Origin: Hydra vulgaris
Taxonomy: Eukaryota > Cnidaria > Hydrozoa > Anthoathecata > Hydridae
Direction: 5' to 3'
Assembly (NCBI RefSeq): GCF_038396675.1
Contig: NC_088929.1
Coordinates: 33,958,501-34,022,500, forward strand
Length of the DNA stretch: 64,000 nucleotides
Under the pieces are notes generated by a model. That model was not told where the DNA came from, searched no databases, and saw only the letters and a list, made by a program, of their open reading frames with translations. The stretch's first letter is position 1, and every line of letters begins with the position of its first letter. Shown here piece by piece: positions 1 through 11,627 of this stretch. Position numbers and translations under genes: made by a program.

Positions 1-801
1 CGATGATATCCCAATCAACTGCCTTAGTCAAGATTAGGTGCCATTGGTTATTTATAGGAACTTGTTGACCGTCAAATATTATGCAGTAAGCTTACAAATC
101 TTTTTCAAATCAATTACCAATTTATTAAGAAATATCAAAAAAGTATTGCACTCAATTTCCATTGGTGTTTGCATTAATTTAGTAGACTTTATGTCTCGTA
201 GATGCGAAGTTGTTCTTAATAGTAAAGATAGTACTACAAAATAGTAATGTGATTTTGTATATCTAATAAATTTTGATCAAACATCGTTCAGAAATTCCTA
301 CTTATTAAAATATAAAGTTTTTTCTGCAAATTTTTAAATTCATCAAAAATGGTTATTTTTTTCGTCAACTAAAATGTGTTAAATGAATTATCAATATTTG
401 TTCATATATCATCAGCAGAGAACCAAGAGGCTGTATGTCCACATTTTGTGTAAATTTTTTTGTATGTGTGTTTATTATCAATAAATATTCAACAATTGAT
501 TAGGTGCGTGTCCAATAAATCTAGTCACAAGAATAATGCAACTTTTTAAAATATTAAAAAAATTAGTTGACCATTTTGACAGATTTTATAAATTAAATTT
601 TAAAACTTGATTTTCTCAAAAACACAAAAAATGGACATAGGTCCAACGGACATATTCGTTTGGTTATATACGATTTATATAAGGCTTATTATTTTTATAA
701 TTTTTTATTTTTTCAACAGTTTCTCAACTTTACAAATTAGCACACACAAATTTAATTGGAAAAAAAATGTTTTACAATTGTTCTTTATATGCTCATTATG
801 A
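1..801. other. AT-rich non-coding DNA, probable HIP1-like intron
   Basis: I see no convincing coding exon here. Short open frames have no recognisable domain. Because the next conserved exon to the right (4632) enters in mid-domain, this stretch is probably intron of the HIP1-like gene, but no upstream exon was found. The last part (about 788-801) is the left half of a near-perfect 25-bp palindrome that was the target of the hAT insertion starting at 802. Confidence 0.5.
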
Positions 802-1108
802 CAGGGTTCCCACAGTCCTGGAAAGTCCTGGAATTCGACTAGTGTCCTGAAAAGTCCTGGAATTTTTCATTTTTTCTCTTAAATCCTGGAAAAAACTTGA
901 AATTTTTTAAATTCAAGGATTTATTAAATTCTACTTAATATATCTGTAAAAATGCTTGACATGATAAGAACTATATGATTGATTGAGAATTTTTCATATT
1001 TTTAAATTAGTTAAATGTTTATAGCGTAGTTTAAATTGCAGTCAGTTTTTAAAATTATGTTTAGATTTTTTCAAAATGTTTTTTATTTTAGTGTAATAGA
1101 TTAAAAAA

Positions 1109-2145
1109 ATGCCTAAGAATGAGTGTGTATTTCAAGAAAAATGGTTGTATGATGATTAATTTAAACCCTGGGTTCGGAAGATAAATGAAACAATGGCTAA
1201 GTGTATCTATTGCTTTAGTAAAATCAATGTTTCTAACATGGGAGAGGCTGCATTAACATCGCATATGAGAAGCAAAAAGCATATTCAAAGAAAACCTTTA
1301 GAGCAAACCATCAAATCGTATTTATCACCTTTAACTTCCCTACCTCCTATTCTAGAAATTTCTGCTCTATTCTAGAAACACTCTGCTATATCTGTAAATC
1401 CAATCCAAATGGCCAAAGATAGCAAACGAAGTAACTGTGTCAAAAGTTTTTCTGTTCTTTTACAAAAACTAGTAAATTGCAATTGTCTGTCAACAAAGTC
1501 TGCAGAGCTTGCAAAAGAACAATACAAAAAACTTTTGACATCAACAAAAGCGCATTTCAAAATTTTGACCTTAAAAATGATCGACTTGACCAATTTTATT
1601 CAGACTTCATTGGGAAAAATACAGCTTATGAAGAAGTTTGGAAGGTTTTTAAATTGATCTTTGTGCTCTCGCATGGTCAGTCATCAATAGAACGTGGTTT
1701 TAGTATAAATAAGCAACTTTTAGTTCAAAACTTAAAGGAGAAATCTCTTGTTGCTTTACGTATCATTGAAGATCACCTTTCATCTTCAGGAGAAACTCCT
1801 GAAAGCATCAAAATTACCAAAGAAATGCAGCAACATGCTAGAAAAGCAAGCAGCTCATACCATGAAGACTTGAGAAAGCAAAAATTAAAAAAAGAAAATG
1901 ACAATGTGGCGTTAAAGCAAAAGATTGTTGATGATGAGTTAAAAGCTGTTCGGGCAAAACGAAGACTTCTTCAAAGTCAAATTGAGTTGTTATCTAATGA
2001 GTCGGACAAACTTGCCATTGACGCAGAAAAGAAAAGTGACTTTACGCTTTTAAAAGAGTCAAATAAACAAAAAAAGTTGTGTAATGCAAAGCTGAAGGAA
2101 ATTGATGAGTTAGATTTGATTGAAAAAAAGCTGAATAAGAACTAG
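1109..2145 (+). pseudogene. hAT transposase remnant: zinc finger joined to dimerisation domain
   Basis: From ATG 1109 the frame reads MPKNECVFQEKWLYDD, then an in-frame TAA at 1157, then a CxxC...H....H finger (CIYCF...HMRSKKH, 1193-1290) of the BED-like type found at the N-terminus of hAT transposases. A second frame (1477-2145, 222 codons) carries the C-terminal hAT dimerisation signature: LSHGQSSIERGFSINKQLL followed by a lysine/glutamate-rich coiled-coil tail. The central RNase-H-like catalytic core, normally several hundred residues, is missing. The two halves are in different frames. The copy therefore cannot encode an active transposase, although the C-terminal frame is still open. Confidence 0.8.
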
Positions 2146-2259
2146 ACAGTATTTTCCATCTGGCATTCTTTGATGATATTTTATTATTGTTATATTAAAA
2201 ATGCCAATTACTATATATTTCATTTTTAGAGTTTAAAAAAAGTCTTAATAATATTTCAA

Positions 2260-2449
<190 letters not shown>

Positions 2450-2933
2450 TAACTCCCGATATCTCGAACCTCCAAGGGACCTAGAAAATAGTTTGAGTTA
2501 ACAAATGTTCAAGTTATTGGGACATTCTATTACACAAACTTTGGCCGATAAGTAAAAACAATTTGAGTTACCAAAAGTTTTAATCTCTAAGGTAAAAATA
2601 ATACATTATAAATTAAAAAATGTTCTGTCACTCTGTCTTAGTTTTGAAGAAACACCTCTATTGAATATAATTGAGACTTGTAAGACTGAAGGGTATATAG
2701 TCATACAATACTTGCAGCGCCTTCCGAATATCACTAACTTTTGAAATTCCTGCTTTTGCAAAACAATTAACGATGTTGGAGATTTTCACTTTTTGCCATG
2801 CAAGATCAAGCATTTTCATTGCATCTAAAATCGAATAAACAGGAAGATCTTTTCTTTTATCGATAACTATGACCAGCCTTTGCAATGCCTCAGATTTGCA
2901 ATAAACGTTCAAAGAGCGTATAACTCCCTGATT

Positions 2934-3011
2934 GATTGGTTGAAGTTTAGATGTGGTATTTGGTGATGAAAAAATTGGTTGAAGTTTAGATGTGGTATTT
3001 GGTGAAGAAAA
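2934..3011. repeat. 39-bp tandem duplication inside Tigger
   Basis: TTGGTTGAAGTTTAGATGTG plus the following bases to GGTGATGAAAAAA occur twice in succession. This doubles the HQIPHLNFNQ segment of the transposase frame. Confidence 0.9.
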
Positions 3012-3342
3012 ATGAGCTTAATAGATTTTAGTTTATCAACGGTCAGGTGTGCTGGGCAGTTATCTATTATGAACGCTTCTTTCTTTTCTTTTGTAAACTT
3101 TGTATCCATTTCTCGTATCCACTCTTCAAACAGTGCGCTATCCATGGAGCTTTTATTTTGATTTCTGTATCTGCAAGGTAAGTGTTAAATTTCTTTTAAG
3201 CAGCAAGGTGATTTTGATTTTCCTATTACAAACATAGGAATTTTATCACCCACTGCACCTTCTGCGACCATTCCTGTAAGACAAATTTTACTGTGCTTTC
3301 CCCCTATACACGTCTCAGATTTAAGATTTAGTGACTTATAAG

Positions 3343-3464
3343 GTTGCATACATCGGTTAGGAAGGAGGCATGAACTTCCGAATAAATGCACATTCGCTGT
3401 GCTCTGTGATAAGACTGTAAGGACTTCTTAGGGCACCTAAAAAATAAAACAAAAATAAAAATAA
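3343..3464 (+). repeat. tRNA-derived SINE, family A, copy 1 (5'-truncated)
   Basis: It shares the 3' body of the family seen complete at 52470-52673: CATCGGTTAGGAAGGAGG, AACTTCC, GTGCTCTGTGATAAGAC, AGGACTTCTTAGGGCACCTA, then an A-rich tail (AAAAAATAAAACAAAAATAAAA). The tRNA-like 5' part is missing. It has inserted into the Tigger frame between the codons for ...FCIKL and YKSLNLK.... A short TTATA is present on both sides and may be the target duplication. Confidence 0.8.
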
Positions 3465-4065
3465 AGTTTTATACAAAAAGATAATCCAAATTCATCTGCA
3501 TTATAAATTTTAACAAGTTTATACCTGCATAAAATTGTAGGAAGAGTTGTTTCCTTCCATGGCGTAGTCATTTCAGCTGTGCACATACCATCTTGAAAGA
3601 AACATACCTGTTTTTCCAACAATCAAACCAACTATCAGACGCTTGAAATCCATTTATATTAATTTTTTCAGCAAGTTTTCTGGATTTTGTTTTAAGAATT
3701 GCTGATACTGCCACATTTCTACCCCTTGTATTTAAAAGCCATTTAAAAACAAGATTATCTAAATTTGAGAATGTTCCTTCTTTAATTCTCATACATTTTG
3801 ACTTAATCCCTTGCATCTTCCTACATTCGAAAATATTTTTCATATTTTGTAGCACGAGACTTTGACAATACTTCTCCAATTTCCTATAAATCAATGTACT
3901 TTTTTAAAATCGTTTTGTGTTCTTTACAGCGACAGAAGCCATAATAAAATGTAAAGACAACAAATTTTATTATAATACTGCAATGTGCATTAGTATAACT
4001 TATACTATAAACTTAATTAAACTATTATTATCGTATATAATATATATATTATATATGCTTTTATT

Positions 4066-4225
4066 TTAGGTGCCCTAAGAAGTCATTACAGTCTTATATT
4101 AGAGCACCACGGAAATGTATTTAATAAGAAGTTCACGCCTCCTTCCTAACAGATGTTGCAAAATATGCCCAGAGATGGGTTTAAACCACAAATACCTAGT
4201 TTCTACCACTACCACTGTGCTAGAC
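4066..4225 (-). repeat. tRNA-derived SINE, family A, copy 2
   Basis: Starts AGGTGCCCTAAGAAGTCATT and runs through AGAGCACCACGG, GAAGTTCACGCCTCCTTCCT, GGGTTTAAACCA to CCACTACCACTGTGCTAGA. On the minus strand the last two segments correspond to a degenerate B box (TGGTTTAAACCC) and A box. The orientation is opposite to copy 1, so the pair forms an inverted repeat around the Tigger N-terminal region. Confidence 0.8.
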
Positions 4226-4631
4226 TATTTTATACTTTAGGTTTTGTGTTTTATTAGAAACATTTGTTTATGAAAATTTTAGATTCAAGTGGTAATAAAG
4301 TTTTTTATCTTTTTAAATGGTTTATTTCAAAGGAAATTTTCCGAATTTTTTATAGCTAAATCCTGGAAGGTTCTGGAATTTTTTTTTTTCGGGGGAAATA
4401 TTCTGAAAAAGTCCTGGAATTTTGTTTCAAAAATCCTGGAAAAGTAGGAAAATGGTCCTGGAAAGTCCTGGAAATCCCTGGAATTTCGATTTTTTTTTTC
4501 TGTAGGAACCCTGTATGAGCATATAAATAATGTTATCAAAATATTTAAAATGTTGAATGTTGATGTTATTTCAATTTTCAAAATTCATAAAGTATACAAA
4601 AGTATATAAACTATTTTGTTAAACATTTTAG

Positions 4632-7364
4632 TTGGTGAAGCCACAGCTGGTGTTGTTGCTGCCGTAAAAAGTGGGGCATCTATGACAGAAGAACTAAGTG
4701 AGATATTTTGCATTCTAGTATGAAAATAAAATTTGTTCAAATTATCTTTACTGTTACTTAAATAAAATTCTTTTTTACTATCAGAAGCTGTTCCAGATTA
4801 TTCGAAAATGACTTTAACACAAGCTAAAAGATATGAAATGAACAGCCAGGTGAAATAATTCTTAGTGATTATTTAAACGATAAATGAAACAACTGAATGA
4901 AATTTTTGAAGTAACCTTAAAACCCATAATCCCGATTTGTGGTGTTTATATTGACGCTTGAGGTTTTAATAAATGTTTGAACGGTAAATTTGCAGTTAAG
5001 CGGCGTAAAATAGTTTTATTTTTTCGTTTGTTGCGAGACTTGCTCAAAGTGGTGACTTTTTAATATAAACATACGGAATATTTTAATATCCTTTTAATTA
5101 TTTTTTTTTTTATTATTTAATAGACTGCCTGCCCCAACCAAACCCTCAGTCGATGTAGCGGCACTTCCTTGTGCAGCAGGCTATAAGATAGTCGATGTAT
5201 GTACTGAAGCCAATAAATATTACTTATATTAAATATTATATATTAAAAAGTCACCACTTTGAGCAAGTCTCGCAACAAGCGAAAAAATAAAACTATTTTA
5301 CGCCGCTTAACTGCAGATTTACCGTTTGAAATTTTAGAAGAAAAGAAACATTTTTTAGAGATCATTTTTTACTTTACATTCTTTACTATAGGAGAAATTA
5401 ACTCTGACACAAAATACTTTTATTATATGCTGGTGCTTTTGGTTAAGTATAGGCTAGAGATAGTGTCTAAATAAAAATACTCATCTTGGGCAGATGTAAA
5501 CTGCATTTAGCTACTGTCTTACAGAAAGGCTTCCTTGCAAAGACTTTAGGTTTAAGTAGAAAAGTTTTAGTAAGTAGTCTTGCACTCCTTTCCGATTAAC
5601 AGCTGTAAATTATTAAAGTATTAAGTGTGCCGTTTTGCTCACAGTGTTTCTGTTAGAGCTTTTTGTGCGCATTGTTGAGGTTAAGATACTTTTAGTATCA
5701 ACTTTAGGTTAATTAGCAGGAATAAAGCTACTGCACAGCTTATTGCTTAGGGTACCAATTGCAATTTATGATTAAGTTTTCCAAATTTGACCTTGACATA
5801 CTATGAATCAATTTAGCTGTTTGTTGTAAAATCAGATTTAAATCCTCTAACCATTCTATTATGAGCTTTTGTGCTTTTATCTTTTGTATTATCATTTTAT
5901 TGCTTATCATTCTATAGGCATGGAAGCTTTATTTTTTTTTTTGGTTTTAAGTCAAGCCCACTCTGCTTCACACTCACTCGCTTGCTCGCTCACTCTCTGT
6001 TTTCTCCTTTTTTGTTTAGCTGATTGTAATCTTTTTTTTTTTAAATCTTTTTTTGTCACAACTCTTCTCTCAAGAAAAAAATTTTATTTGTTATTTTAAT
6101 TTGCGAGAAATCGAAGCAAAAAGATATTGTCTATCACTAAGGTCCATTACTCTTTAAATTGCATATTTTATCTCACAAGTTCTAGAGATTTGGAAAATCT
6201 TTAATAGTGTTACCGACAAAAACAAGTTCAACATATCTTATAAGTCCATCACGTGATTTTTTTTGTATTACTTTATTACTTAGAATACGGTAGTGCTTTG
6301 TAAGTAAGATTTACTGAGTTTGATCTCTTCGACATGTGCTGAACTTTTTATCTCACGGAGTGGCCTGTACATACAAAAAAAAAAAAGAAGCTGATCTTGA
6401 ATTTGATTTTTCTTTTGTAACTTCTCGGAGCTCTCAGTTGCTGGTGAATTTTAACCCAACAAAACTCAGTTTTTATGGCTAATAATTATCGCAATATTGT
6501 TGGTATTCTCATTTTGATGATTGGGAACTTTAATACTAAGTATAGTACTTTAGGGCTTCTAGAAATATTTTTGACTACTGCCAAGCATATATGCAATAAG
6601 CTTGAGCCAAGCTTGTTACATCATTTTAAGGTTGCACTTCGATGTTGTTTTTTTACTACCATGGTTACTGCTCAAGTGAGTACTTCCTAGCAATTGTTTA
6701 TAACAATTACTACTACAGTCGAGGAGGCTACTTACTACAAAGTCGCTGCGCGGAGAAACAAGTTGAGCTCGGTATTACCAGGAACGTGGTGGGGATCAAA
6801 GGGAACTTCCCGCTTATGAGGCGAGCACTCTACCACTACACCACTACCGCATAAAACATTACATATAACACAAACATAATTATAATTAACATATTTTGAT
6901 TGTAGTTAAAGTAATATTTAATCGATATATATAATATATGTGAAAATTAATAATATGTGAATTGTCTGTTATTCATTGATAGAATATTTCAACCTAAAAT
7001 ATTTTTTTACCTAATATTATGCTTGCAATGCGTAATCAATGTCAAAAAAAAATTTAAATAACACAAAAACCTTGTTAACGTCTATAATTACATAAGTAAA
7101 ATATAATCGACACAAATTATATGAATATTCAGTATCTTCTATGTTTTAATCGATATGATCTGCTCTAGGTTCGGATTCATGAACTTGAAAATGAACTGCA
7201 GAAAGAGCGAGAAAATCTTGGTCAGTTACGTAAAGCTCATTATCAAATTGCCGTCGAACTTTACGGCGAAGAACAGGTTTTTCTTTTTTTTTTTTATTTT
7301 TGCTGAGTTTATGACTAAATAATATTTTTTACCACCGATTTTTTTTTAGGTAAATTTAAGTTAA
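4632..7364 (+). CDS. HIP1/HIP1R-like endocytic adaptor, C-terminal exons (partial)
   Basis: Four exons join in frame. 4632-4697 (after TTTTAG) encodes GEATAGVVAAVKSGASMTEE. 4785-4849 (TATCAG/ CAG-gtgaaa) encodes AVPDYSKMTLTQAKRYEMNSQ without its first residue. 7169-7276 (CTCTAG/CAG-gttttt) encodes VRIHELENELQKERENLGQL and then RKAHYQIAVELYGEEQ. A short last exon, 7350-7364, would add VNLS and a stop. Phases agree at each junction. The order ATAGVV..SGKS - MTLTQxKRxEMxSQ - VRxLELENxLQKERxxLGxLRKxHY is the end of the I/LWEQ (THATCH) actin-binding region of HIP1/HIP1R/Sla2, which couples clathrin-coated pits to actin. The 5' part (ANTH, coiled coil) is outside the window. Introns hold a MITE, a LINE relic and a SINE. 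Exon 7350-7364 is the least certain. Confidence 0.85.
4981..5325. repeat. Fold-back MITE in HIP1-like intron
   Basis: Arms 4981-5061 and 5245-5325 are near-perfect reverse complements over 81 bases (ACGGTAAATTTGCAGTTAAG ... GACTTTTTA against its complement), with only two mismatches that I can see. The loop of about 183 bp contains GACTGCCTGCCCCAACC and TATGTACTGAAGCC. There is no coding capacity and no clear flanking duplication. Confidence 0.9.
5466..6380. other. Intronic DNA, no gene seen
   Basis: Moderately T-rich sequence with several pyrimidine runs (5930-6090). Nothing with domain-like coding content was found on either strand. Confidence 0.5.
6380..6680 (+). pseudogene. Non-LTR reverse transcriptase relic
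   Basis: Around 6430-6500 the frames give LLVNFNPTKLSF and NYRN, matching the LVNFNTDKTQFF...YRNK segment of the better-preserved copy at 57291-57730. This segment follows the catalytic YADD region in Jockey/CR1-type reverse transcriptases. Frames are broken and the fragment is short. Confidence 0.55.
6688..6850 (-). repeat. tRNA-derived SINE, family B, copy 1
   Basis: On the minus strand it begins GCGGTAGTGGTGTAGTGGTA (A-box-like TGGTGTAGTGGTAGAG), continues through CTCGCCTCATAAGCGGG and a degenerate B box (TTTGATCCCCACC), then CTCAACTTGTTTCTCCGCGC and a body ending near GTAGCCTCCTCGACTGTAG. Head and body resemble the copies at 19850, 27886 and 29093. It resembles a glycine- or aspartate-type tRNA head but is not a functional tRNA, because the acceptor stem is not complementary. 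Confidence 0.8.
6855..7168. other. Intronic AT-rich DNA
   Basis: It lies just upstream of the HIP1-like exon at 7169. It contains no coding or repeat structure that I can name, apart from short AT runs. Confidence 0.6.
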
Positions 7365-7921
7365 AAATTCTAGGAGAATAATAGTGAGACATGTTTATGT
7401 TGACGATGAAGCGATAAGTAATGTTGAAATGCATAATAATCAAATGTAAAAATTTGCAAGCGAAAGAGAACGGGATCATCGTAAATATCTATGTACAGAT
7501 TCAACACTTTGTACAATATTTAACAAGTTAATATATTACAACAGGTTATGATATATAAAATTGGTATGAGCTCTTATTATAAATGATTGTTGACGATTTT
7601 TAAAGTCTTAAATATCTAGAAAATTTTAATTCTAAATTTTGTGTTACCATCTTAAGTATTTTTTTATATGTATTTATATACGTACTTTTGTGCAAAATTT
7701 TGTTTTACTATTTAAGGGGTGCTTTTATTACAAAATTTAGGTTTGCAATAAACTTAATTTTAACTAATTTTTTTTTTTTTTTTTGTATTGCAGAAAATTT
7801 TTTTTACTATATTGCAGAACATTTTTTAAATATTTGATATTTATGTAATAATTCGAACTCAAACTTTTGTTGTTGCATTTAATGATCTTGTAAGTTACAG
7901 AATAAGAGGGTGTGTTCTAAC

Positions 7922-8202
7922 CAGAGCTGTGGAGTCGGAGTTGAAGTCGCTGAACAAAGCTGCGACTCCGACTCCAATAGTAAAACTCGGTATTGCACGT
8001 GCATGTACAAAATATTTAACCTTCAAAGAACTTTTCATATGTTTTGCAAAAAAAGTTTTTTTAAATTATCGCGTTATATTTTTTATGGAATTCAGAGATT
8101 TTTTTAAAAAATTTGCTTTGGAGTCGGAGTTGAAGTCGGAGTCGTACTCTGAAAGTTTCAACGATTGGAGTCGGTACTTTTTTTTACGACTCTACACTCA
8201 TG
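7922..8202. mobile_element. hAT-type MITE with GGAGTC hexamer repeats
   Basis: Ends read CAGAGCTGTGGAGTCGGAG on the left and, reverse-complemented, CATGAGTGTAGAGTCG on the right. The 8-bp word GTTCTAAC flanks both sides (7914-7921 and 8203-8210), the duplication length expected for hAT. Direct and inverted copies of GGAGTC/GACTCC are reiterated inside (GGAGTCGGAGTTGAAGTCGG at about 8119). It is 281 bp and non-coding. It lies downstream of the HIP1-like stop codon. Confidence 0.88.
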
Positions 8203-8210
8203 GTTCTAAC

Positions 8211-9540
8211 AAAATCAAATGGTTTCAAATTTCAATCTGGTGTCTTAATTAAAAATCTAATTTTTGTGTCTTAACTGCTTATAAAAAATGATATATTAGA
8301 CGAAGAATATGCTTTAGGCTTTATTAAACAGTTTTTCAGACATTTCTCTGATAAATTAGAAATGCTCTCTTTTTTTTTTAATTAGCGACAATAATGTGCT
8401 GCATCAGGCAGTCTTCAATACTCGTACTCATCTGTCACATAACTTCCATACTTTAAAATATATGGTACTTGTACATATAAAGATAGTTATTCGGTTTTAT
8501 TGTTTACATTTTTTTTTTTCAATGAAATGTTTGATACGTTAATAAATAGCATTGGCTTTTGTGGTGATGCAGCGGTTTGGCAATGTTAAATTGAAGTTCT
8601 TGGTTTACATAATTCTTTCTGCAAATCCTTACCAAAGCAAAAAAGAACAAAAGTTTAGAAAATTTTAGAATTTGGCTGAATCTTGCTTTGAAGAAGTTCC
8701 ACTTTGTTTAATAATCTTTAACATTGACTGGCAGCAAATTAAATCCATGATATTGTACTTATTTGACTAAATGTTCATTGCTCTTCTCTCTCGAGAAGGA
8801 GGTGCAGTTTCATTGATAAAATAAGTTCCGAAAGAAAGGGGGCTTCTATAGAGTATGTACGCAGTGAAACTACTGATTCGGGACCTTTTCAAAGCATTAA
8901 ATACCAAAAAAACTCTGTTAAATAACAATGTTAATTTTTTAAACTCGTCAAGTTCAATGGTTTTGTTGAAAAAAAATTAAGTTAAAGGAGAAATATAAAC
9001 AAACCGCGTACGTACTCGCTGTCTTAACACAACACCACCTCCTCTCCCCATCTTTCTATGCATTCTTACGTTTTTGTGTATTTTAAGTCAATTCGATTTA
9101 TAATAAATAAAAATTATAACAAATTTTTTTTAAATTAATTTTTTTTTTTTTAATGTTAGATAACATTTTGGTTTTGGTTTAGATCATTTAGTTACATGGT
9201 TTATAGTTAAAGCTAACTCGATGTTGTTAAAATTTGATAAAATGGATCTGACTGACATTTTTGGTTCACTAAAAAGCTTTTAAGACCTCAATTTTTCTTT
9301 ACCTAAATTTTGTTCAAAATTATTAACGACATGTTTTTAGTTAAACATAACTAAAATCATTGTGCTTTAAGAAAACTGAAGTATACCTTACATGTAACTC
9401 ACAAAGGTAGACAGCTTTTGATTGTGAAACTTTGACGATTCTTCCTGATACTGCATACTTAATTTTAAATCAAATTTGAAACTATTTGATCAGCTGCCGC
9501 AATATCTCGTTTGATAAGTAGCTTAAAGTTTTTAAGATTT
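8211..9540. other. Non-coding interval, possible MITE remains
   Basis: No gene recognised. Between about 8796 and 9050 GGAGGTG...GAGTATGTACGC faces GCGTACGTACTC...CACCTCC, which could be the ends of an old inverted-repeat element. The inverted match is short, so I do not assign it. Poly-T runs are common. Confidence 0.4.
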
Positions 9541-9585
9541 GCAAACAATTATCCAAAGTTTGGTTAACTTAGGATAATTGTTTGC
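9541..9585. repeat. Short hairpin
   Basis: GCAAACAATTATCC (9541-9554) is a perfect 14-bp complement of GGATAATTGTTTGC (9572-9585), with a 17-base loop. Confidence 0.9.
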
Positions 9586-9761
9586 AATCGAGTGGCAAAC
9601 CTTTTACCCAAATAATTTTGGCAGTCAGCACACCTTTTTAGTGTTCTTTCTTGGGAACCATTAATGGTGTACAATTGACTCTTTTTAGTTAGCTTCAAGC
9701 AACCAGTTTGACAAATTAAGCAACTGCAACTTTGGTTCTGTATCTCAGATCGAATTTTCAT
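9564..9761 (-). other. Unassigned cysteine-rich open frame
   Basis: On the minus strand the frame has the pattern CSCLICQTGCLKL...KRCADCQNYLGK, two CxxC pairs that look like a zinc-binding knuckle. Such fragments are common in transposon-encoded proteins, but I cannot name the family. An unrelated frame (9832-10086, +) follows. Neither has a start context, splice sites or domain that would support a host gene. Confidence 0.25.
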
Positions 9762-10524
9762 AGAAGAAAAATTAAAAAAAAGGAAGGGTGACGTCTTTCC
9801 CCTAATACTTCAAAAATGCCATGAGAAACTTTTGCATCAAAAACATCAATGTTTATGTTCTATACAACATGTAGACATTTTTCTTGTTATCCTCATGAGA
9901 CCTAGCATGATTTGGCATTTTAAAATCTTTATTTTTTTCCCTGAAATAATAGTTAAAATGCTGCAGGGGCGGAGGAAATATCATCACAAAAAAGTTATAA
10001 ACAATGTGTTTCGTAGTGCTTACAACAAAAGTACATTAATAAATGAAAGCCCTAAACCTGATTGGCGTAAACTTACTATGAGTTAGCTCTAATAGAATTT
10101 CTAAATATTTCTTGATTTTTTATGTGAAAAACTTTCTAAGGAATGTAGAGATTTGTAACTTAAATCAAAAGAAGAGACTCGTAGGAGTTTGAAATTAAAA
10201 AAATATATTGTAAAAGTAATATTTAAAAAGTTATACTATGATTGCTATAACTATATCTTATATTAGTTAAATAAAACGCTCACTTTGTGGTTCATTTTCG
10301 CAACCAAATGCAATACCATTTTCCGAAAAAGTTATTCCTTTCAACAAATCACTTAAGTATAACTAAGTGTTTGTTGAAAGGTTTGTTGATCAGTATTATA
10401 TTTTCAGAACATCTTTTTTGGAATGATGTATGCATTATATCTTACGTGTAAGACATAATGGGTATTTCTTTCCAAAACAGATGATTTAAGGATAAATATT
10501 GGTCTGATTTTAAACTGGTTTTGT
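9762..10524. other. Non-coding interval
   Basis: AT-rich sequence with no recognised domain. A short inverted pair, CCTTTCAACAAATCACTTA / TAAGTGTTTGTTGAAAGG (about 10336-10381), forms a small hairpin. Confidence 0.5.
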
Positions 10525-10600
10525 TGTATTACATATTTTTTTTTTGTTATATTGCATTGTTTTGTTATATTACATTGGTTTGTTATATTACATCATTTTG
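10525..10600. repeat. TGTTATATTACATTG tandem repeat
   Basis: Four to five diverged copies of a unit of about 18 bp: TGTTGTATTACATATTTT, TGTTATATTGCATTGTTT, TGTTATATTACATTGGTT, TGTTATATTACATCATTT. Confidence 0.8.
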
Positions 10601-10849
10601 TTTAAGTCACGATATAATTCACTGAGAAAAGTAACTTTGATAAAAAATGTGACTTTTTACAAATATTTCAACTTTTTTATACATTATAGTGATTTGTATG
10701 GCTTATCGCTAAATTTTATTAGAAAAAGTAATAACTAATATATTTTTTATCGTACTTGTGTATAAATAAAGCAAAATATATTTTTGAATACTTTTATGAT
10801 GCAATTTTTTTGAATGCTGTCATTTCATTATAATATGTAATCACCCAGC

Positions 10850-11627
10850 TCAAGAAGCTAAACGACGAACTCGCAGCTACTAACATTCTAGATAAATCGT
10901 TTCGGAATGTTATACATTGAAGGACAGGTCGCATCAGTTGCATTAATTTCATCGAATCAACGACCAATCAGTGTAATGTGTTTGCATCCCCAGCCAGAGC
11001 CCTGGCTGACAACGCTAATCGCACAAACGCTCCTAACTCAGAAACCACCACTGCCATCTAGACGTCCTAGACCGATAACTAAAAGCAAAAATAAAACTAA
11101 TCTAGGCGAACGCTTCCACCGCTCCACCTAGCCGTTTACGCTACAGGGCAAACAACCCATGCTCACTTAATAATGGCAAACACCAAGAGCTATTGGCCAA
11201 ATTATCTCCTCTACCTAATTCTTGTTGACCACACGTCCTATTTTTTGTGGAAACTTGGTTCACAAATTTTTCTGACTTTGCCATACCCGGCTACCAACCA
11301 CATCGCAAAGACAGAGACAATAGGGGCAGGGGAGTTGCCCATTTACACAAAAGACAATATCATATTTAACGAAGTTAATTCTACTCAGCTCAACTCAACA
11401 TCAATAGAGAAAATCTGGCGGAAAATAAAAATTGGTGAAAAATTGTTTCTCCTCGGATGCTTTTATCGTCCTCACAACCTTAATGATCAGGTTCTTACTC
11501 AGTGTATCACATAGATAACGGCCGCTCGGCAGATACTGCCTAATATAAACTGCTCAACAATACTACTATATGGAGATTTCAATTTTAGCTATACATTTTA
11601 TGAGCCTGTCAAAGTTAACGGTGGCAT
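10850..11627 (+). pseudogene. Non-LTR retrotransposon fragment: ORF1 end and AP endonuclease
   Basis: Around 11250-11500 the frames read ETWFTNFSDFAIPGYQPH-like text (in two frames), GRGVAIYTKDNIIF-like, then IEKIWRKIKIGEKLFLLGCFYRP, and at 11560 LYGDFNFSY. These are the ordered ETW, GGVAxY, YRPP and GDFN blocks of the apurinic endonuclease of Jockey/CR1-like LINEs. Several frameshifts break it and no reverse transcriptase follows. The homology stops exactly at a palindrome (11628-11666). Confidence 0.8.

Larger units (their letters stand above)
2453..3942 (-). pseudogene. Tigger/pogo-type transposase, disrupted
   Basis: Read on the minus strand from ATG 3942 (MASVAVKNTKRF, then a stop), the fragments follow the order of a Tigger (Tc1/mariner-pogo) transposase. 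First comes a CENP-B-type DNA-binding region (3568-3894, with LAEKININGFQASDSWFDCW). Next is the first catalytic segment, NADEFGLSF (about 3490), then GGKHSKICLTGM...PMFVIGKSKSP (3185-3330) and the second aspartate segment IIDNCPAHLTVDKLKSIKLI (about 3010-3075). Last is the C-terminal AMKMLDLAWQKVKISNIVNC part (2658-2912). A SINE splits it near 3343-3464, and a 39-bp direct duplication (2934-3011) doubles part of the frame. The low-coordinate end has the typical ...ATATCTCGAACCTCC... terminal sequence. It is antisense to the surrounding hAT remnant. Confidence 0.88.

Noticed and set aside
5869-6099. A short hydrophobic frame in the HIP1-like intron
   Set aside because: It is a pyrimidine-rich low-complexity tract and shows no conserved pattern.
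6788-6850. A possible functional tRNA gene on the minus strand
   Set aside because: The D-arm and A box look good, but the acceptor stem does not pair, the B box is off consensus, and the sequence continues into a SINE body shared with other copies.
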